Part shown: one piece after another, positions 16,999 to 25,685 of the stretch
Layout of the letters: the number at the start of each line of letters is the position of its first letter
Numbering within the stretch: the first letter of the stretch is position 1
NCBI GenBank assembly: GCA_017559825.1
Contig: JAFYQR010000054.1
Coordinates: 1-61,386 of the forward strand
Direction: 5' to 3'
Source: Thermoguttaceae bacterium
GTDB lineage: Bacteria; Planctomycetota; Planctomycetia; Pirellulales; Thermoguttaceae
Length of the DNA: 61,386 nucleotides
The notes under the pieces: model-generated
The model's database searches: none
The model's input: the letters and a program-made list of their open reading frames with translations, nothing else
What the model was told of the DNA's origin: nothing
Translations under genes and position numbers: made by a program

Positions 16999-17358
16999 TT
17001 TCACTCCTTTCAACCGCCCGTCCGACGTCTTCTCCCCGACGTTTTTCTCATCGGCCAAATCGCGCCTCGTCGCCCGTCGAAAACGCGGTTCGTTCCTTTT
17101 TTCCCTATTTTTACTCAAAAAGAACGCCTCAGTCGCCGATTCAACTTTGCCGATTCTAACGATTTTACCGATTAAGCGTCCGCAAAATTCCAACGCGCCG
17201 CCCTTGCGATAAGAAAAATCGGTTGTTTTTCGCCGCCGCGCCCTTTATACTATAGACGTTTTCGGTCGAGCGGCGTTTTTCGACGTTAATCGCTTCCCCG
17301 TCTTCTCGCCGAAACCGCTCGATTTCGATAATCGCGTCGTTTTTCAAGGAGTCGCGTT
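16999..17358. other. Intergenic region upstream of the Cys-rich and DUF1080 genes
   Basis: A 360-base divergent gap without a gene. It holds the DUF1080 promoter at 17223-17251. I could not identify a promoter for the minus-strand Cys-rich gene. Confidence 0.5.
17223..17251 (+). promoter_or_regulatory. Predicted promoter of the first DUF1080 gene
   Basis: TTGTTT (17223-17228), a 17-base spacer, and TATACT (17246-17251), about 107 bases before the start codon. Confidence 0.55.
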
Positions 17359-18198
17359 ATGTCTGTTCGCTTCGCTTATCTTGCGTTTTTTTTGTTGGCG
17401 TTCGCCGTCGGCGCCGCTCTTCCCGCCTTCGCCGACGCGCCGTCGGACCTGCGCGCCGCGTTCGACGCCCAAGTCGCCGACGCCGCTAAGGAAACACCGC
17501 TCTTCAACGGAGCCAACCTCGACGGTTGGGAAGTTTGCGTTCGCGGTTGCGGCGCTTCCGACCCGAAGCGCGTCTTCGGCGTCCAAGACGGCGCGCTTCG
17601 CGTTAGCGGCGAGATGTACGGAGGGCTTATGACGACCGGCTCTTACTCGAACTACCGCTTGACGGTCGAGTTCAAATGGGGCGAGAAAACTTGGGGGGCC
17701 CGCGCCGATAAAGCCCGCGATTCCGGGGTTTTGTTCCATTCGTTCGGTCCGGGAGACGGTTTCGGCGGCGTTTGGGCGCGTTCGGTCGAAGCGAACATTA
17801 TCGAAGGCGGCGTCGGCGACTTTTGGATCGTCGGCGGCCCGAACGACGGAATCGCGGCGACTTGCGACGTCGTAAAGCGCAACGGAGTCAACGTTTGCGT
17901 TCGCGAAGGCGGGACGCCGGTCGAAATAACCGACAACAAACACGGCTGTTTCCAATGGGTCGGGCGTTCCCCCGATTGGCAAGACGTCAAAGGTTTCCGC
18001 GGCCCGAACGACGTCGACCGTCCGAACGATTGGAACGAGCTGACGATTTACGCAATCGGCGACGCCGCCGAGTTTTACGTCAACGGCGTTTTCGTCAACC
18101 GCGTTTACAACTTGAAACAAACCGCCGGCAAAATTCAGCTGCAATCGGAGGGCGCGGAGATTTTCTTCCGCAATATTTCGCTTCTGCCGCTCGATTGA
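17359..18198 (+). CDS. Secreted DUF1080 (3-keto-disaccharide hydrolase-like) protein
   Basis: A 279-residue protein with a signal peptide at 1-26 (FLLAFAVGAALPAFA) and one DUF1080 domain: LFNGANLDGWEV at the start, NYRLTVEFKWG, ARDSGVLFHSFGPGDGF, and the C-terminal FRNISLLPLD. DUF1080 folds as a concanavalin-like lectin/glucanase sandwich; characterised members act as 3-keto-disaccharide hydrolases, though many are uncharacterised. The start has AAGGAG 7 bases upstream. The next gene carries a closely related domain at its C-terminus, so the two arose by duplication. Confidence 0.88.
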   Translation: MSVRFAYLAFFLLAFAVGAALPAFADAPSDLRAAFDAQVADAAKETPLFNGANLDGWEVCVRGCGASDPKRVFGVQDGALRVSGEMYGGLMTTGSYSNYRLTVEFKWGEKTWGARADKARDSGVLFHSFGPGDGFGGVWARSVEANIIEGGVGDFWIVGGPNDGIAATCDVVKRNGVNVCVREGGTPVEITDNKHGCFQWVGRSPDWQDVKGFRGPNDVDRPNDWNELTIYAIGDAAEFYVNGVFVNRVYNLKQTAGKIQLQSEGAEIFFRNISLLPLD

Positions 18199-18223
18199 CG
18201 CCGCGTTGTTTTCGCGTTATATT
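18195..18223 (+). promoter_or_regulatory. Promoter overlapping the DUF1080 stop codon
   Basis: TTGACG (18195-18200), a 17-base spacer and TATATT (18218-18223). The -35 box contains the TGA stop codon of the preceding gene. It would give the next gene its own transcript 33 bases before the ATG. Confidence 0.6.
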
Positions 18224-18255
18224 CCTTAACTTAACCGATTGAAAGAAAGAACGTT

Positions 18256-19767
18256 ATGTCCGCAACCCGTTTTTTGTCTCCGCTTTTAATTTTAGCGTTT
18301 GGCGCTCTTCCCGCGTTCGCCGACGACGAAGCGATCGCCGCCTCTAAAACCCCGAAAGAAGCGGAGTTGCGTTCGAAAGTCGTCGACTATATGCGCGCCG
18401 CCGCGAACGTCGAATGGACGCCGAAAGAAGATATCGAGTACTGGAACGCTTCCGGTTTCGTCTTCAAAAAGGGCGAAATATACTACGGTCTGCCGTACAC
18501 GCAATTCCAACGCAATCACAACCTTGCGTCGTTCGAAACGCAAATCGAAACGATCGACGGTCAACGCGTTTACGTCGGCCCGACCAACCGCGAAGGCTAT
18601 TTCGGCTCCGACTGCTCCGCGTCCGTTTCGAACGCTTGGCGCCAAGTCGATCCCAACCTCCCGGCCCTCCTGACGCGCCGGATGATTCCGGACCGTCCGA
18701 AAGAAGTCGTTCCGGTCGGCGACTACCCGCTGAACTTTTACGACTCGACGCCTAACATCGTTAAAGAGGCGGGTTACGACGTTATGAAAGCGGCGTACGC
18801 GCAACTGAAACCGGCGGACGCTGTCGTAATGCACGTCGATTACGACGGCCACGTCATGCTGATTTTGAAAAACGATCCGGAAAACGAACGCGTTTTCGTC
18901 TCCGACCAAACCGGTCTCGCGAACGGCAAGCCGAAGGGGAAAGACGGCCGCTCGACTTTCCGCGTCGACTGCGAATACACCTACAAACGCTTGTTTGACA
19001 ACGGTTACATTCCAATCGCGCTCAAAGTTATCGACGACGCCGCGAACGAAAAGTTCCTCTTCAACGGCGAAAATCTCGACGGTTGGCGCGTCTTCTTGAA
19101 GAAGAGCGGAACCGACGATCCCGAAGGCGTTTTCTCGGTCAAAGACGGCGTTTTGCGTCTCGGCGGCGAGGATTGGGGCGGTCTTTCGACGCTCGAAAGT
19201 TTTGAAAATTACCGCCTTACCGTCGAGTTCAAATGGGGCGACAAAGCGACGCCCGCCGACCGCCGCGGCGCCCGCGACTCCGGCGTTATGATTCACGCGA
19301 ACGGCCCGGACAACGGTTTCGCCGGACTTTGGGCCCGCTCGATTCAAGCGAACCTCGTCGAAGGCGGGATCGGCGACATTTGCGTCGTCGCGCAACCGGA
19401 AGACGGTTTAGAGGCGACCGGCGACGTCGTGAAGCGCCCCGGCGGCCGCGTTTTCGACCCGAAAAACGGCGAGCCGGAAACGATTCGCGCCAACTCGGAC
19501 GGCGTTATCCAATGGCTCGGTCGTTCGCCTAACTGGAAGAACGAACGGGACTTCCGCGGCCCGCTCGACGTCGACCGCCCCGACGACTGGAACGAGCTGG
19601 TCGTTTACGCCGTCGGCGACACAATGGAGGTTTACCTCAACGGCAAATTTATCAACCGGGCGTACAATCTGAAACCGACTTCCGGTCGCATCCAGTTGCA
19701 ATCGGAGGGTTTCGAGATTTTCTTCCGCCGCGTTTCGATTCGTCCTTGGAACAAGCCGCTTGATTGA
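18256..19767 (+). CDS. Secreted NlpC/P60-like domain fused to DUF1080
   Basis: A 503-residue protein with a signal peptide at 1-22. Residues 30-255 resemble a papain-like NlpC/P60 amidase domain: SDCSASVSNAWRQVD supplies the catalytic-type Cys, and KPADAVVMHVDYDGHVMLIL supplies the 'gD.v.....HV.i' His segment. Residues 270-500 form a DUF1080 domain (FLFNGENLDGWRV, ARDSGVMIHANGPDNGF, FRRVSIRPW) strongly similar to the preceding protein. NlpC/P60 enzymes usually cut peptidoglycan peptides, and DUF1080 domains bind or cleave sugars, so a secreted cell-wall- or glycopeptide-active enzyme is plausible but unproven. The Shine-Dalgarno is weak (GAAAGAAAG). Confidence 0.75.
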   Translation: MSATRFLSPLLILAFGALPAFADDEAIAASKTPKEAELRSKVVDYMRAAANVEWTPKEDIEYWNASGFVFKKGEIYYGLPYTQFQRNHNLASFETQIETIDGQRVYVGPTNREGYFGSDCSASVSNAWRQVDPNLPALLTRRMIPDRPKEVVPVGDYPLNFYDSTPNIVKEAGYDVMKAAYAQLKPADAVVMHVDYDGHVMLILKNDPENERVFVSDQTGLANGKPKGKDGRSTFRVDCEYTYKRLFDNGYIPIALKVIDDAANEKFLFNGENLDGWRVFLKKSGTDDPEGVFSVKDGVLRLGGEDWGGLSTLESFENYRLTVEFKWGDKATPADRRGARDSGVMIHANGPDNGFAGLWARSIQANLVEGGIGDICVVAQPEDGLEATGDVVKRPGGRVFDPKNGEPETIRANSDGVIQWLGRSPNWKNERDFRGPLDVDRPDDWNELVVYAVGDTMEVYLNGKFINRAYNLKPTSGRIQLQSEGFEIFFRRVSIRPWNKPLD

Positions 19768-19791
19768 CATTGCGTCGTTTTTCAACATAAT
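19764..19791 (+). promoter_or_regulatory. Promoter of the esterase gene, overlapping the upstream stop codon
   Basis: TTGACA (19764-19769), a 16-base spacer and CATAAT (19786-19791). Again the upstream TGA stop lies inside the -35 box. The esterase ATG is about 128 bases downstream. Confidence 0.6.
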
Positions 19792-19919
19792 AGCGCGACG
19801 CAACCGTCGAAACTGCGCCGTTTACAACCGTCGTCTCAACGTTTGAGCGGCGGTTCCCGGCGATTCGACGTCGCATCGCGTTCTCTTTTTATTCGCCAAT
19901 CTTCAACGAAAGTCCTTCA

Positions 19920-20816
19920 ATGAAAACAACTTCCCTTTTAAAAACGCTGGCGTCCGTCGCGATTTTTTCGGCGGCGTTACTTAATATCGCCAAAGTTTCG
20001 GCGCAAGAAAAGGTCGAACTTTGGCCGAATCTCGCGCCCGGCGAAACGGTTCGCGAGCCGAACGTCGAGAATCCCGCCGGTTCCGCGCGCCGAGTTACGA
20101 CGCCGTATCTCCTTATTTTTCAACCGGAAAAGAAAACGTCCGACGTTTGCGTTCTGACGATTCCCGGCGGCGGGTTCTTTACTTGCTTTTACGGCGAAGA
20201 AGGAATTCCGAACGCTAAGTTCTGGAATTCGAAAGGTTACGTTTCCGCCGTTCTCGTTTACCGCGTTCCGCGTCCGGCGTCCGGCCCGATTTACGCTCCG
20301 GCGCTCCAAGACGCCCGCCGCGCGATTCGTTATCTTCGCGCCAACGCCGAAAAGCTCGGAATCGACCCGAACAAAATCGGCGCCCAAGGTTACTCCGCCG
20401 GCGGCTGCCTAACGCTCCTCGCCGCAACCAATTCGGAAACCGAGGTTTACGAACCGGTCGACGAACTCGATAAAACGCCCGCGAACCTGAATTTCGCGAT
20501 TCCGATTTATCCAGCTTACGTCCTAACCGACGGCGCGACCGATCCAAACGCGAACAAAGGCGAAGGCGCCGAAATTCTGAGCGATTTTAATTTCGACGCG
20601 AAAACGCCGCCCCTTTGCCTCGTTCACGGCGACGCCGACGTCTATTCTCCGCTCGGCTCAGTCGAAGTTTACAAGAAGTTGCGCAAACTCGGAATCCCTT
20701 GCGAATTACACGTTTACGCAGGCGCGCCGCACGGTTTTATGTTTTGGGACGACAAACCGAACGCCGCCGATTGGCAAGAACGTTGCGCCGCTTGGCTGAA
20801 GAAAATTGGTTTCTAA
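19920..20816 (+). CDS. Secreted alpha/beta-hydrolase, acetylxylan-esterase-like
   Basis: A 298-residue protein with a signal peptide at 1-28. The mature part shows the alpha/beta-hydrolase order: CVLTIPGGGFFTCFYG (oxyanion HGGG-like segment), GAQGYSAGGCL (nucleophile elbow Gly-x-Ser-x-Gly), CLVHGDADVYSP (Asp) and YAGAPHGFMFW (His). The 'VELWPN.APG' opening is typical of carbohydrate esterases of the BD-FAE/xylan esterase group, which remove acetyl or feruloyl groups from polysaccharides. It follows the two DUF1080 genes on the same strand but has its own promoter. The exact substrate is unknown. Confidence 0.82.
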   Translation: MKTTSLLKTLASVAIFSAALLNIAKVSAQEKVELWPNLAPGETVREPNVENPAGSARRVTTPYLLIFQPEKKTSDVCVLTIPGGGFFTCFYGEEGIPNAKFWNSKGYVSAVLVYRVPRPASGPIYAPALQDARRAIRYLRANAEKLGIDPNKIGAQGYSAGGCLTLLAATNSETEVYEPVDELDKTPANLNFAIPIYPAYVLTDGATDPNANKGEGAEILSDFNFDAKTPPLCLVHGDADVYSPLGSVEVYKKLRKLGIPCELHVYAGAPHGFMFWDDKPNAADWQERCAAWLKKIGF

Positions 20817-20894
20817 CGTTTAACGCAACCGTCGCAAGACAAACGTTTCCGTCGACAAAACGACGCGACGCCAACTTTCTTTTAATGAAAAACT

Positions 20895-20927
20895 GCGCCG
20901 ACTCGACGTTCCCCGTCGAATCGGCGC
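20895..20927. terminator. Bidirectional terminator between esterase and epimerase genes
   Basis: GCGCCGACTCGAC (20895-20907) pairs with GTCGAATCGGCGC (20915-20927), with one mismatch. T-rich tails flank both sides: GGTTTATTTC on the plus strand and AGTTTTTC on the minus strand. The flanking genes converge here. Confidence 0.75.
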
Positions 20928-20964
20928 GGTTTATTTCTCAACGTAAAACGTTATTTTCTAGCGT

Positions 20965-21978
20965 TTAGTCGACAATCTTATAATACTCGCGATACCACTC
21001 GACGAACCGCGCCAACCCGACTTCGATCGGCGTGTTCGGACGGAAGTCGAAATCGCGTTCGAGTTCCGAAACGTCCGCGTACGTTTGGTAGACGTCGCCC
21101 GCTTGCATCGGTTTAAACTCCATAAGCGCGGGCTTTCCGATCAAACGTTCCAACGCGGCAATGAAATCGAGCAACTTCTCAGGCTTGTTGTTGCCGATAT
21201 TGTAAACCTTGGCGCGGTCGCCCTTTGCGTTCGGTTTCGGCGGATTGCAGAGCATGTTTTCGATCCCGGCGACAATGTCGTCGACGTAAGTGAAGTCGCG
21301 CAGCATATCGCCGCCGTTGAAGACTTGCAACCGCTCGCCGGCAAAGATTTTACGCGCGAAAATGAACGCCGCCATATCCGGACGCCCCCACGGTCCGTAC
21401 ACGGTGAAAAAGCGCAGCCCCGTCGCCGGAATCCCGTAAAGGTGCGAGTAAGAATAAGCGAGCAACTCGTTCGCTTTTTTCGTCGCGGCGTAAAGCGAAA
21501 CCGGCTCGTCGACGCGATCGTCGGTCGAAAACGGCGTCTTTTCTTGGTTGCCGTAAACTGACGAACTCGACGCGTAAAGCAAGTGTTCGACCGGGTTACG
21601 ACGGCACGCCTCCAAAATATTGCAGAAACCGACGAGGTTCGAGTCGACGTAAGCCTTCGGATTTTCGAGCGAATAACGGACGCCCGCCTGCGCCGCCAAG
21701 TTGACGACGACGTCGGGTCGCTCTTCGACGAAAAGCGCGTTCACCGCCTCCGCGTCGGCCAAGTCGCCCTTTGCGAACTTAAAGTTTTCAAAGGGTTTAA
21801 GTTGTTCGAGCCGCGCAAGTTTCAGATTAACGTCGTAATAATCGTTGATGTTGTCGAACCCGACGATTTCCGCCCCCCGAGCCGCCAACTTTTTCGCAAG
21901 ATGAAACCCGATGAAGCCGGCCGCTCCGGTAATCAAATATTTTTTCGCCGGATCGAACGGCTTAAACTTCGTCGCCAT
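20965..21978 (-). CDS. NAD-dependent nucleotide-sugar epimerase (UDP-glucuronate 4-epimerase type)
   Basis: An extended short-chain dehydrogenase of 337 residues. The NAD-binding motif is GAAGFIGFHLAKKL near the N-terminus, and the catalytic pattern is Ser-Ser-Ser followed by Tyr-x-x-x-Lys (YAATKKANELLAYSYSHLYG). The FFTVYGPWGRPDMA block is characteristic of UDP-glucuronate 4-epimerases, which supply UDP-galacturonate for surface polysaccharides. It is followed downstream on the same strand direction by nothing close and is preceded by a nucleotidyltransferase gene 77 bases upstream, so the two are probably co-transcribed in sugar-nucleotide metabolism. Confidence 0.85.
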   Translation of the reverse strand: MATKFKPFDPAKKYLITGAAGFIGFHLAKKLAARGAEIVGFDNINDYYDVNLKLARLEQLKPFENFKFAKGDLADAEAVNALFVEERPDVVVNLAAQAGVRYSLENPKAYVDSNLVGFCNILEACRRNPVEHLLYASSSSVYGNQEKTPFSTDDRVDEPVSLYAATKKANELLAYSYSHLYGIPATGLRFFTVYGPWGRPDMAAFIFARKIFAGERLQVFNGGDMLRDFTYVDDIVAGIENMLCNPPKPNAKGDRAKVYNIGNNKPEKLLDFIAALERLIGKPALMEFKPMQAGDVYQTYADVSELERDFDFRPNTPIEVGLARFVEWYREYYKIVD

Positions 21979-22055
21979 AACGTCTTACCTTTCGCTATTT
22001 CCAAGAGCGCGACAATGATTAAACTGCGTCGCGTCCGTCGTTTCCGCGTTCGATT

Positions 22056-22829
22056 TTAGGCGTCGCAACCTTTATACTCGGCCTTGATTTTTTGGTAGCT
22101 TTCGAGGTTCCCGACGTCGAAGCGGACGCCCGGCGTTTCGAAGGCGAACGTCGGCTCGTTTTCGCACGTCCAAGCGAGCAAACTCCCCGGCGCGTCAAAG
22201 CCGCACCCGTCGGCCAAGGCGGCGCGAATTTTATCGCAAGTCAAGCCCGCGTAACAATAAAACGGCGGCGCGCACCAATGCGACTTCGGTTCGGCGGGCT
22301 TCTCCTCCATCGAAAGAACGCGGTCGTCGGCGCCGATTTCGAGGACGCCGCACTTGCGCAATTTTTCGACGCTCGGCTCGAAATAACGCATCGCCGCGTT
22401 GGCGCCGGGCGTTTCCCGCCCTTTGCGTTCGAAGTAGTCGAGGAAAAGATTCAGCGAAAAACTTAGGACGTTGTCCCCGGCGACGACGAGCGTATCCCCC
22501 GACCAACCAAGGGTTTCCATCGCGAACAAAATATCTTTTACGGCGCCGATTCGCGTTTCGTTCGTCGTCGAACCGTCGTCGACGATCTCGATCGGAGCGT
22601 TAAATTTCGTCGCGCCCGCCTGTTTCGCGTCGCGCCACTTGCGGAAATGCTCCGCGAATTTCGCGTTCGAAACGACGGCGCAACGCTTGATTTTTCCGCT
22701 TCGGTTCAAGTCGTCCAAAAGCCAGTCGACGATCGTTTTGCCGCCGACGTCGAGAAGCGGTTTCGGAAAATTTTCCGTCAACGGATAAAGCCGCGTCGCG
22801 TATCCGGCGGCCAACACGATGCAATTCAT
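22056..22829 (-). CDS. Sugar-phosphate nucleotidyltransferase
   Basis: A 257-residue NTP-transferase that would activate a sugar phosphate as a nucleotide sugar. The signature LAAGYATRLYPLTENFPKPL sits at the N-terminus, followed by DVGGKTIVDW. VAGDNVLSFSLN and the later EEKPAEPKSHW are further family motifs. It is shorter than RmlA and lacks an acyltransferase extension, so the exact sugar is not evident. The ATG at 22829 was chosen, with GAAAGGG upstream at workable spacing; an in-frame TTG three codons earlier would leave almost no spacing. It heads a likely two-gene unit with the epimerase. Confidence 0.85.
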   Translation of the reverse strand: MNCIVLAAGYATRLYPLTENFPKPLLDVGGKTIVDWLLDDLNRSGKIKRCAVVSNAKFAEHFRKWRDAKQAGATKFNAPIEIVDDGSTTNETRIGAVKDILFAMETLGWSGDTLVVAGDNVLSFSLNLFLDYFERKGRETPGANAAMRYFEPSVEKLRKCGVLEIGADDRVLSMEEKPAEPKSHWCAPPFYCYAGLTCDKIRAALADGCGFDAPGSLLAWTCENEPTFAFETPGVRFDVGNLESYQKIKAEYKGCDA

Positions 22830-22915
22830 CTTGCGCAAACCCTTTCAAAACCAAACTTACCGCAACCGAAACGGCGAAACGTCTTAACGGCGCGTCAGGA
22901 ACCGGCGCCTTTCCC

Positions 22916-22944
22916 TTTATACCCTCGACTTTTCGCTTTGTCAA
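22916..22944 (-). promoter_or_regulatory. Near-consensus promoter for the nucleotidyltransferase/epimerase unit
   Basis: Minus strand: TTGACA (complement of 22939-22944), a 17-base spacer and TATAAA (complement of 22916-22921), about 87 bases before the start codon. Confidence 0.8.
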
Positions 22945-23112
22945 GGGGCCCCGCGCCGCTCCTTTCCTTCGCCCGCGCAATCGCTAGAATCGATCCAATC
23001 GCTATTTTCTTCCGTAGCCGCCGCCTCCATCCGAAGAATCGCAAGTCCTATAACACCGTGGTTTATCTTTGCTTTTACGTCAAAACAAGCGTAAAAAATT
23101 TTTTGCCGCCGA

Positions 23113-23140
23113 TTGACATTTTGGCGCGACGCAGGAAAAT
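23113..23140 (+). promoter_or_regulatory. Candidate promoter of ispG
   Basis: TTGACA (23113-23118), a 16-base spacer and GAAAAT (23135-23140), about 100 bases before the ATG. The -35 is perfect; the -10 is weak. Confidence 0.4.
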
Positions 23141-23239
23141 GAGAAAAGGCCGGACGGACTTTCGTTCGCGGCCGCCCGAGTTTCGACGCCCGACGTCGGG
23201 ACACCGCTTTCAACGCCTCAAATCAACGGAAAGACCCCA

Positions 23240-24433
23240 ATGACGAACGCACGACGAACGACGCGCAAGTTTCGCGTCGGCAACGCTTACATCGGAGGCG
23301 ACGCCCCCGTTTTGATTCAAACGATGACCGCGACGAAAACGACCGACGTCGAAGCGACCGCCGCCTCGGTTCGAGCGCTCGCCGAAGCGGGCGCCGGGCT
23401 CGTTCGCGTCGCCGTCGACTCGCCGAACGACGCGAAAGCGCTCGCCGAAATCCGCCGTCTAACTATCGGCGTCGCCAATATTTCCGTCGACCTTCAAGAA
23501 AATTTCCGCCTAGCCGAAGCGGTCGCTCCTTGCGTCGACAAGATTCGTTACAACCCGGGACATTTGGGACGGCTCGAACCGGAACTGAGCTGGCAAAAGA
23601 AGGTCGAATTTCTCGTCGAAACGGCCCGCGCGAACGACTGCGCCCTGCGAGTCGGCGTCAACTGCGGCAGCGTCGACCCCGCTAAACTCGCTCGGTACAA
23701 GGAGTTAGTCGCGCAAAACGGCGGCGTCGCGCCGGAAGGCGAAACGGTCTTTGCGCCGCTCCTCGAAAGCGCGCTCGAACACGTCGACTTTCTCGACTCG
23801 CTAAACTTCGACCGTTACTGCGTTTCGATTAAAGACTCCGACCCGGAAACGGTCGTTTTGGCGAACCGCCGTTTCGCCGAGTTGCGTCCGCAAGTCCCGC
23901 TCCACTTGGGAGTTACGGAAGCCGGCGCCCCGCCGCGCGGCGTTTTGAAGTCGCGACTTGCGCTTGAAACCCTTTTGAGCGAAGGAATTGGGGAAACGCT
24001 TCGCGTATCGCTAACGGTCGAAGCGAACCGCAAAACGGAGGAAATCGAGGCGGGTCGCGCGATTCTCGCCAACGTCGCCGCTGGAACGGTCGTCGATCCG
24101 GAAACTAAACTTCCCGCGCTAAATATCGTCAGCTGTCCGAGTTGCAGTCGCGTGCAAAACGGGCGTTTCGTCGAATTAGCGCGACGTCTTGAAGCGGCGG
24201 CGGAGTTCGCTCGCGACTATCCGTTGAAAATCGCGACGATGGGCTGCCGCGTCAACGGGCCGGGCGAAACGGACGACGCCGACGTCGGGCTGTGGTGCGG
24301 CGCCGACCGCGTCAACTTGAAGAGCGGCGGAGAGTTAGTCGGCGCGTTCGGATACGACGAAATTGTCGAGAAGGCGCTCGAACTCCTTCGCGAAAAAATC
24401 CGCGAATACGACGCCAAGCGCTCGCAAAACTAA
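23240..24433 (+). CDS. ispG: 4-hydroxy-3-methylbut-2-enyl diphosphate synthase
   Basis: The penultimate enzyme of the MEP isoprenoid pathway; it reduces methylerythritol cyclodiphosphate using a [4Fe-4S] cluster. The 397-residue length fits the short bacterial form. The N-terminal TIM barrel contains [11 protein letters not shown] [27 protein letters not shown] and VGVNCGSVD. The C-terminal cluster domain has [10 protein letters not shown] and [10 protein letters not shown], carrying the cluster Cys residues. The Shine-Dalgarno (GGAAAGA) is modest. Another MEP enzyme, Dxr, is encoded in this window at 41705-42925. Confidence 0.96.
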   Translation: MTNARRTTRKFRVGNAYIGGDAPVLIQTMTATKTTDVEATAASVRALAEAGAGLVRVAVDSPNDAKALAEIRRLTIGVANISVDLQENFRLAEAVAPCVDKIRYNPGHLGRLEPELSWQKKVEFLVETARANDCALRVGVNCGSVDPAKLARYKELVAQNGGVAPEGETVFAPLLESALEHVDFLDSLNFDRYCVSIKDSDPETVVLANRRFAELRPQVPLHLGVTEAGAPPRGVLKSRLALETLLSEGIGETLRVSLTVEANRKTEEIEAGRAILANVAAGTVVDPETKLPALNIVSCPSCSRVQNGRFVELARRLEAAAEFARDYPLKIATMGCRVNGPGETDDADVGLWCGADRVNLKSGGELVGAFGYDEIVEKALELLREKIREYDAKRSQN

Positions 24434-24569
24434 GCGAAGGCGATATTTGCGTTCGTTCCGTTCGCGTTTTTGCCGACTCGAACGGACGAGCGCCGTCGCC
24501 TCCTTTTTAATCGAACGCAACCGCTTTTCGCCCAACGACTTGCCGCGCTGTTAAAGGAGGTTTCCGCCG

Positions 24570-25283
24570 TTGGAAAACGTTACGCGCCACGCCTACCTCG
24601 ACCGTTATCCCGTCGACCCAAACTCGACGCGCGTCGTCGTCGGCACGATCCACCCTCACGACGAGGAAAACTTCTTCCTGCCGTTCTTCTACGGCAATAA
24701 AATGAGTCTTTGGAAGATGTTAAACCTTGCGACAAACGGAGAGTTAAACGACCCGAACTTTGCGCCCCGGGGCAACAACCGCGTTTTTCGGGAGCGCGAC
24801 GGGTTCGAACACCGGATAACGCTCGACTCGATTCTCCGTTTTTTACGCGCGAAACGCGTTTCGATGAGCGACGCCGTCCGCGAATGCCGCCGTCCCGGAA
24901 GCGTTTGGGCCGACGCGGAGTTGATTCCGACGCGCCTCAACGTCGAACTCGTCGACCAAATTCGCGATTCGCAAATCTCCGAAGTCCTTTTTATGAGCGG
25001 ATTTGGAAAAACCAACGCGTTCAAACTTTTTTACGTCGACGTCTTACGACAAAAGATAACGCCGGAGATTCGAGCGCGACGCGAAGTCGTTTGCCCGCCG
25101 GAAATTTTTGGTCGCCCGGTCAAATTTTCGATCCTTTATTCGCCGTCCGGCGCGGCGAACGTCGCGATCGCGCAATCCCCGGAATATCGGGCGGTTAAGG
25201 AATGTTACACAACGTCCGCAACGCCGGTTCGCGACTTCAAAATCGACTATTATCGCCGCAAATTTTGCCTTGACGTCGAGTAA
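24570..25283 (+). CDS. Uracil-DNA-glycosylase-superfamily-like protein
   Basis: A 237-residue cytoplasmic protein. The start is TTG at 24570, supported by AAAGGAGG nine bases upstream. The N-terminal motif VVVGTIHPHDEENFFLPFFY, then GNKMSLWKML, resembles the Mug/TDG-type glycosylases ('GT.PP......FYYGN..N.FW..L'), which remove uracil or mismatched bases from DNA. A central SEVLFMSGFGKTNAFKLFY block resembles the family's 'v.fTG..A...f' strand. The C-terminal part (residues 170-237) is unusual, and the reading frame continues past the TAA with coding-like sequence. Assignment rests on motif recognition only. It follows ispG after 136 bases and may be co-transcribed. Confidence 0.5.
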   Translation: MENVTRHAYLDRYPVDPNSTRVVVGTIHPHDEENFFLPFFYGNKMSLWKMLNLATNGELNDPNFAPRGNNRVFRERDGFEHRITLDSILRFLRAKRVSMSDAVRECRRPGSVWADAELIPTRLNVELVDQIRDSQISEVLFMSGFGKTNAFKLFYVDVLRQKITPEIRARREVVCPPEIFGRPVKFSILYSPSGAANVAIAQSPEYRAVKECYTTSATPVRDFKIDYYRRKFCLDVE

Positions 25284-25427
25284 CCGCTTTCGCCGCTCTA
25301 CGAACAGCCCTCGCCGGATTATTCGTCGACGTTCCCAACGGGCTTCCCCCGCTCGACTTTCTTCTTCGAAAACGCAAAGTTAGCCGAAGCGAACAAGCGC
25401 TTTCGCTCGTCCAGCCTCCAAAATTAG
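25284..25427 (+). other. In-frame coding-like extension after the glycosylase-like stop codon
   Basis: Directly after the TAA at 25281-25283, the same frame stays open for 47 codons to TAG at 25425-25427. The codons are typical of this genome (TCG, CTC, GAA, AAC). The encoded text (starting PLSPLYEQPSPDYSSTF) has a protein-like composition. It may be a former C-terminus lost to a nonsense mutation. The remaining 258 bases to 25685 show no gene, only short direct repeats (CCGTTAAAA twice near 25486-25503). Confidence 0.35.
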
Positions 25428-25565
25428 GCAAGCCAAACATTCGTTTTTGCTCGTCGCATCGCTAAAGTTAGCCCATTCAAACCGCCGTTAAAACCGTTAA
25501 AACCGGCTCGACCGTTAAAGCGTCTCTTTTTTTCGCAAAAGTCGACGCAAAAACCAATATTTTTC

Positions 25566-25594
25566 TTTTCAGCGAGACGCGAGGACGTTAAAAT
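25566..25594 (+). promoter_or_regulatory. Candidate promoter of the FHA-GAF kinase gene
   Basis: TTTTCA (25566-25571), a 17-base spacer and TAAAAT (25589-25594), about 92 bases before the TTG start. Confidence 0.4.
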
Positions 25595-25685
25595 AGGAAA
25601 TAAGACGCGAATCGGTCGCCCGCCGCCTCGCGATTTTTCCCGTTTCTCATTAGGCTTTCGAGCGAAAAAACGACCGGAGACGACG

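Larger units (their letters stand above)
22830..23239. other. Divergent intergenic region between nucleotidyltransferase and ispG
   Basis: A 410-base gap with no gene seen. It holds a strong minus-strand promoter (22916-22944) and a weaker plus-strand promoter (23113-23140). Confidence 0.6.

Noticed and set aside
24795..24815. Second T-loop-like string (GGGTTCGAACACC) suggesting a tRNA
   Set aside because: It is within the glycosylase-like coding region and lacks the other tRNA arms.
25484..25516. Short repeats of CCGTTAAAA considered as a CRISPR or iteron array
   Set aside because: There are only two to three copies with no regular spacers, too few and too short for either.
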